A DNA stretch of 64,000 nt from Dromaius novaehollandiae. Its lineage: Eukaryota; Chordata; Aves; Casuariiformes; Dromaiidae. The DNA lies in assembly GCF_036370855.1 (NCBI RefSeq), contig NC_088112.1:12950469-13014468 (forward strand). The letters are read 5' to 3'. Under the pieces are notes generated by a model. That model was not told where the DNA came from. It saw only the letters and a program-made list of their open reading frames with translations, and searched no databases. A program made the translations under genes and the position numbers. Positions 53,401 through 64,000 of this stretch are shown piece after piece (positions within the stretch are counted from its first letter, which is position 1; the number at the start of each line of letters is the position of its first letter).

Positions 53401-56400
53401 CGGTTTTGCGGGTGTCATCACGGAGGACAAGCGGGAAAAAGGCAGCGTGACGCTTTGGTGGCTTTTGACAAGGAGACCTGGCCATGGTTGAAAGTGCATT
53501 TGGTAACTGAAAAATGCACAATGCTATAAATCACCTTTGGGGCACTCCAGATGAAAAGGCTCTTGCTGAGGTGGTGTTAGGTCCTGCCAGGCTCACGTTC
53601 AGCTGTTTTGCAGAGATGCATAGGGCCGAAGGGACTTTGGCTTCTCTGATCAGTGGCAGTGTATGCAGAAAAAAAAGCAGTTTTCAGCGAGTGCTTTTAG
53701 CGGCCTCAGTGGCTGTGTTTACATCCACGCAGGCAGGATATGTTTCCTGCGTGAAAAAGAAAAAGCAAGCCTTGCCTCGCTGCACACGTGCTGGCGAAAC
53801 CCAAGAGCCCCGTCTCTGCGTGCGCTGCTGCGGGCCGCTCTCGACAGCATGGCCGGCACGGGAAGCACCGTCGGTGAAGCACCACCAGCGCGAGGCCGCG
53901 TCGTGCCGCCCAGGCCCCTCTCCATAAGGCAGCCGGCCCTGGTGGCCCTGTCCCCCGCTGTCCCAGCCGGAGCAGCGCCCACGGCGCGCGTGGGGCGGCG
54001 TTAGCTGGCCGATGTGCCACGCATGGCCGGGTCGAGGACTGGCTGCTGTTGCCAGCTCCGTCGTGTCGGTTTTGGAAAGCTTTTGTGGGACAGTGGGCAA
54101 CGCGGTGTTGGGTCTGCGGCGGAGGGACTCCGGCTGTGAAGGCGCCTGTCTGCCGCGGTGCGCGTGGGCACAAGACCCAGGGAAAGTCCTGGCAGACCCC
54201 ACGTTTTCCCTCGTCTCCTTCGGTTTCACTGTCATCCCTAAGAACCTTAGAGACGAAACTCGGAGCCTTTCTCCAGTGACTCCCAAGGACGTTGTAGTGA
54301 AAACTCATCAATTCAACCCGCAAAACTTGCAGTTTTTTTCTGTCTGGATCCTGGTGCTCACACACAGCTCAGCGGTGGCAACACATGACATGGGTTGTGC
54401 CACTGCCAATTGCACTGCTCCCTCGCTGTTGCTTTGTGCTTCCTTTTCGCTGTGTTATTTCTACACGCTGTGCCTCTTCCTGTACGTGACGATGAGGTCT
54501 TCGAGGCAGAGACTCTTAAACATGTTCTTTTTGTGCCACACGGTTTTTGGAGAGGAGTCTTTGATTATGGCAGACTGCTGACAAATTGCACAAGTGGCCT
54601 TAAAATTTGACTTACAGAGAAATGATGGATGAGCCCAAGCGAACACCCACAATCCGCAGATGTAGGAAATGGAGGGGTTTCGCCTTCCCGAGCCTGAGCT
54701 GTGTGTTCAAGTGCGAGCACGAGGGGTGTTGCTTTGGGCACCCGGAGGAAGGTCCAGGAGGGCATCCTCACTGGAGGATGACATTGGAAAGTGGTGGAAA
54801 GCCAGGAAGGTCCCCGGACTGGGCAGGCTGAGCCGTGCCACTTTGCGCAGAGCTGCGCTCGGGGCTCTCGCAGGCGGGGAGGAAGCTGCTTCTGACTGCG
54901 GCGTGCCAGCGCGTAATGGCCGGTTTTGACAGTTGCTATAATTCGTAACAGGAAGCAATTTTAGCAGAAGGGGATGGAGGAGGAAGCAGAAATTTGAGCA
55001 AGCCAGGAAGGGGCTGTTTGAGATCTTTCTTCCCCAAACGCTTACCTTATGCAGATACCTAAGCCCGTTTCTCAGCTGCCTGGTACCTCGGGGTGGCAGC
55101 TGTGGAGGGGAAACGGGTTCTGCCAGGCTCGTGCGTTTTCTTGCTGCCCGTGCACGCTGGCAGCGATGGTGACAAAAGGCGCCATGGCAGGCTCAGCCCT
55201 CCCCTCCCACAGTGTCGAGCTGCCTGGGGACTGCACGCCGTGCATCACCCTTGGCTGTGTTCCTCGCCGGGTGCATGCATGTCTATCTAGGGACATGCCG
55301 AAATCCTCGTTCTTCCATGCTCCCAGTGCTGGATGTGGAAGGCAAACTTATATTCTGGGAAACAGTGACTCAATTAAAAAAAAAGCAAAAGAGGACCTGA
55401 GGGAATTGTGGCAGATAATCAGCTGAATATGAGCGCCTACGGAGCAGCTGCGGCCAAGAGGAGTGCTGTGGTTGTGTGTAAGAAGGGAGGTTGTGCTGAT
55501 TTTGTATTGGGCACTTGTGCAGATGCCGCTGGAACTGTGCGCCTAGCTACGGTGTCCACCTTTCAGCAAAAAAGTTGCTAAATTGGTTCAAGCTCCCAGA
55601 AAAGCAAAAGAGATGATTAAAGGATTGGGAAACACACTTTATACCGAGGCAGTCAGAGCCCAGTCTGCGTGGTGTAGCAAAGGAGAAGGTTGCAGGGTGC
55701 TTACACTGAAGTCTGTAAGTATCTGACGGAAACTTGGGCAGCAGAGAGCTCTACTGTCTTGCAGGCCAAAGTGAAAAACTCAGTGGCTCACGTTTGAAAC
55801 CAGACAGGCTCTGACTGGAAATAAGGTGCACTTTTTTGGGGGGGAGGGATGGATTTGCTAGTTGAACACATCAATATTTAAAGCAAGTTCTCTGTCACTG
55901 CAAATGCTTAAATCCAGCTGGGCAGTTTTCTAGGAGATGCACTCTAGGTCAGCCACAGCTCTCACACGCGGATTAGGCATTAACTAGGGAAGCCCTGTGG
56001 CTCTGGTTACACAAGAGCTCCGCCGGCATGATAGCGGTCGTCCCTGCCTGCTAGCAGGCTTGCTGCCAAGGTGAAGAGCAGGAGGAAGAGGGGGCATGGA
56101 GGTGTCTGTCCTGTGTTTCCCGTTAGCTGGTCCGCGCGGGGGGCACAGAACGGAGGCAGGTGCTGGGGAGCTCTTTCAGAAGCATTTTGCTTCGTGGTTA
56201 CTGCTGAGTATTTCCCCGGTAAGTGGCACCGTCTCAGGACGCTGCCATCAGCAGCTCCACTGTAGGCCAGGACTGGGAGGACACTGTGTGTGTGGCAGAA
56301 GCAGGGGACAGCAAAAGAGTGGGTTTTTTCCCAACTTCAGCTTCTTTTTTTGCTGCTCACACTGCCACAGCCTAACGGTGCAGAACTCGGTGTTTTCCGG

Positions 56401-56869
56401 TTCACCCCAGAGAACGTGATCTGCTGTTTACAGCTTCCAGCGTTGTCCCAGCTGTGCGAGAAAGACCGTGTGAGTCTCGGTGTTGGTCATACTTTTCTAA
56501 TCATGCTGCTTCTAGAGATGTTTTTAATAGCACTGCCTTGCATTTTGGAGCGCACACTTTTACCCGAGGCTGCTCTAGCTGCACTGCAGCATCCAGTTTT
56601 GTGTCTTAAGTAGCTTTGCATAGAGTAAAGCAGTGAAGGGCATGGCTGGGTGGCTGTGTTCCTCCTACTCTGCGTTCCACTTCTGTTATTGAACTGTAGG
56701 AGAGAGGACTTAGAGACTTAGGTTAAATATACAAGAAGAAGAAAACTATTACACAGGGATAATGTCTCCTGCAGTGCAGACCAGTTGTGGTTCTAGTTTT
56801 GTCCTTTGACGTTTTCTCGGTCTTCTGGCTGCTGTTTTTCTATCACCTTTTCTTTTCCTTTGGATTTAG

Positions 56870-64000
<7,131 letters not shown>

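Larger units (their letters stand above)
49812..56869 (+). other. CYFIP2: CYFIP2 intron 1
   Basis: About 7.1 kb if the exon 1 donor is right. The first 950 bp are CpG island and include the minisatellite at 50238-50467; the rest is ordinary intronic sequence with no supported gene. Several 100-220 codon frames near 53.5-54.6 kb overlap on both strands and show no domain. Confidence 0.65.

Noticed and set aside
53514-54581. Several 100-220 codon frames on both strands in CYFIP2 intron 1
   Set aside because: They overlap in multiple frames, show no domain and have no splice context. They are best explained by moderate GC content.

Overview
The window is nuclear DNA from a vertebrate, most likely a bird or another archosaur. 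Three protein-coding genes are recognisable by their encoded proteins, in the order MED7 (minus strand), ITK (plus strand), CYFIP2 (plus strand). The same neighbours lie together on human 5q33. A bird-type source is suggested by the compact introns (ITK spans about 31 kb from start to stop codon), a decayed CR1-type LINE 3' end, scarce repeats overall, and old repeat remnants of the kind seen in archosaurs and turtles. The species cannot be fixed from the sequence alone. Layout: 1-2500 holds MED7, with its coding sequence in one exon (772-1464) behind a short 5'UTR intron and a CpG-island promoter with CCAAT and ETS sites. About 2.5-12.0 kb is intergenic; it holds an L2-like LINE fossil and microsatellites but no gene I can support. 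12.2-43.5 kb is the full ITK coding sequence. I could place all 17 coding exons; every junction is GT-AG, the phases agree throughout, and the total is exactly 620 codons plus stop. Its 3'UTR runs to a polyadenylation signal at 46107. 46.1-49.3 kb is intergenic. From about 49.3 kb a second large CpG island marks the CYFIP2 promoter. The CYFIP2 start codon is at 56894, and five coding exons (residues 1 to about 157) follow before the gene runs off the right edge. Function: MED7 is a core Mediator subunit and CYFIP2 is a WAVE-complex subunit that binds Rac1; both sit behind CpG islands, as expected for broadly expressed genes. ITK is the Tec-family kinase downstream of the T-cell receptor. It has no CpG island, but about 200 bp upstream of its ATG there is a composite ETS/RUNX-like motif and a GATA site, which fits T-cell-restricted expression. 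ITK and CYFIP2 both feed into T-cell receptor and actin signalling, but nothing here shows that the genes are co-regulated. I found no clearly new biological system. The most unusual local structure is a six-copy, roughly 39-bp minisatellite in the CYFIP2 CpG island (50238-50467). Each unit carries a short hairpin, and one unit shows a paired compensatory change in both arms.
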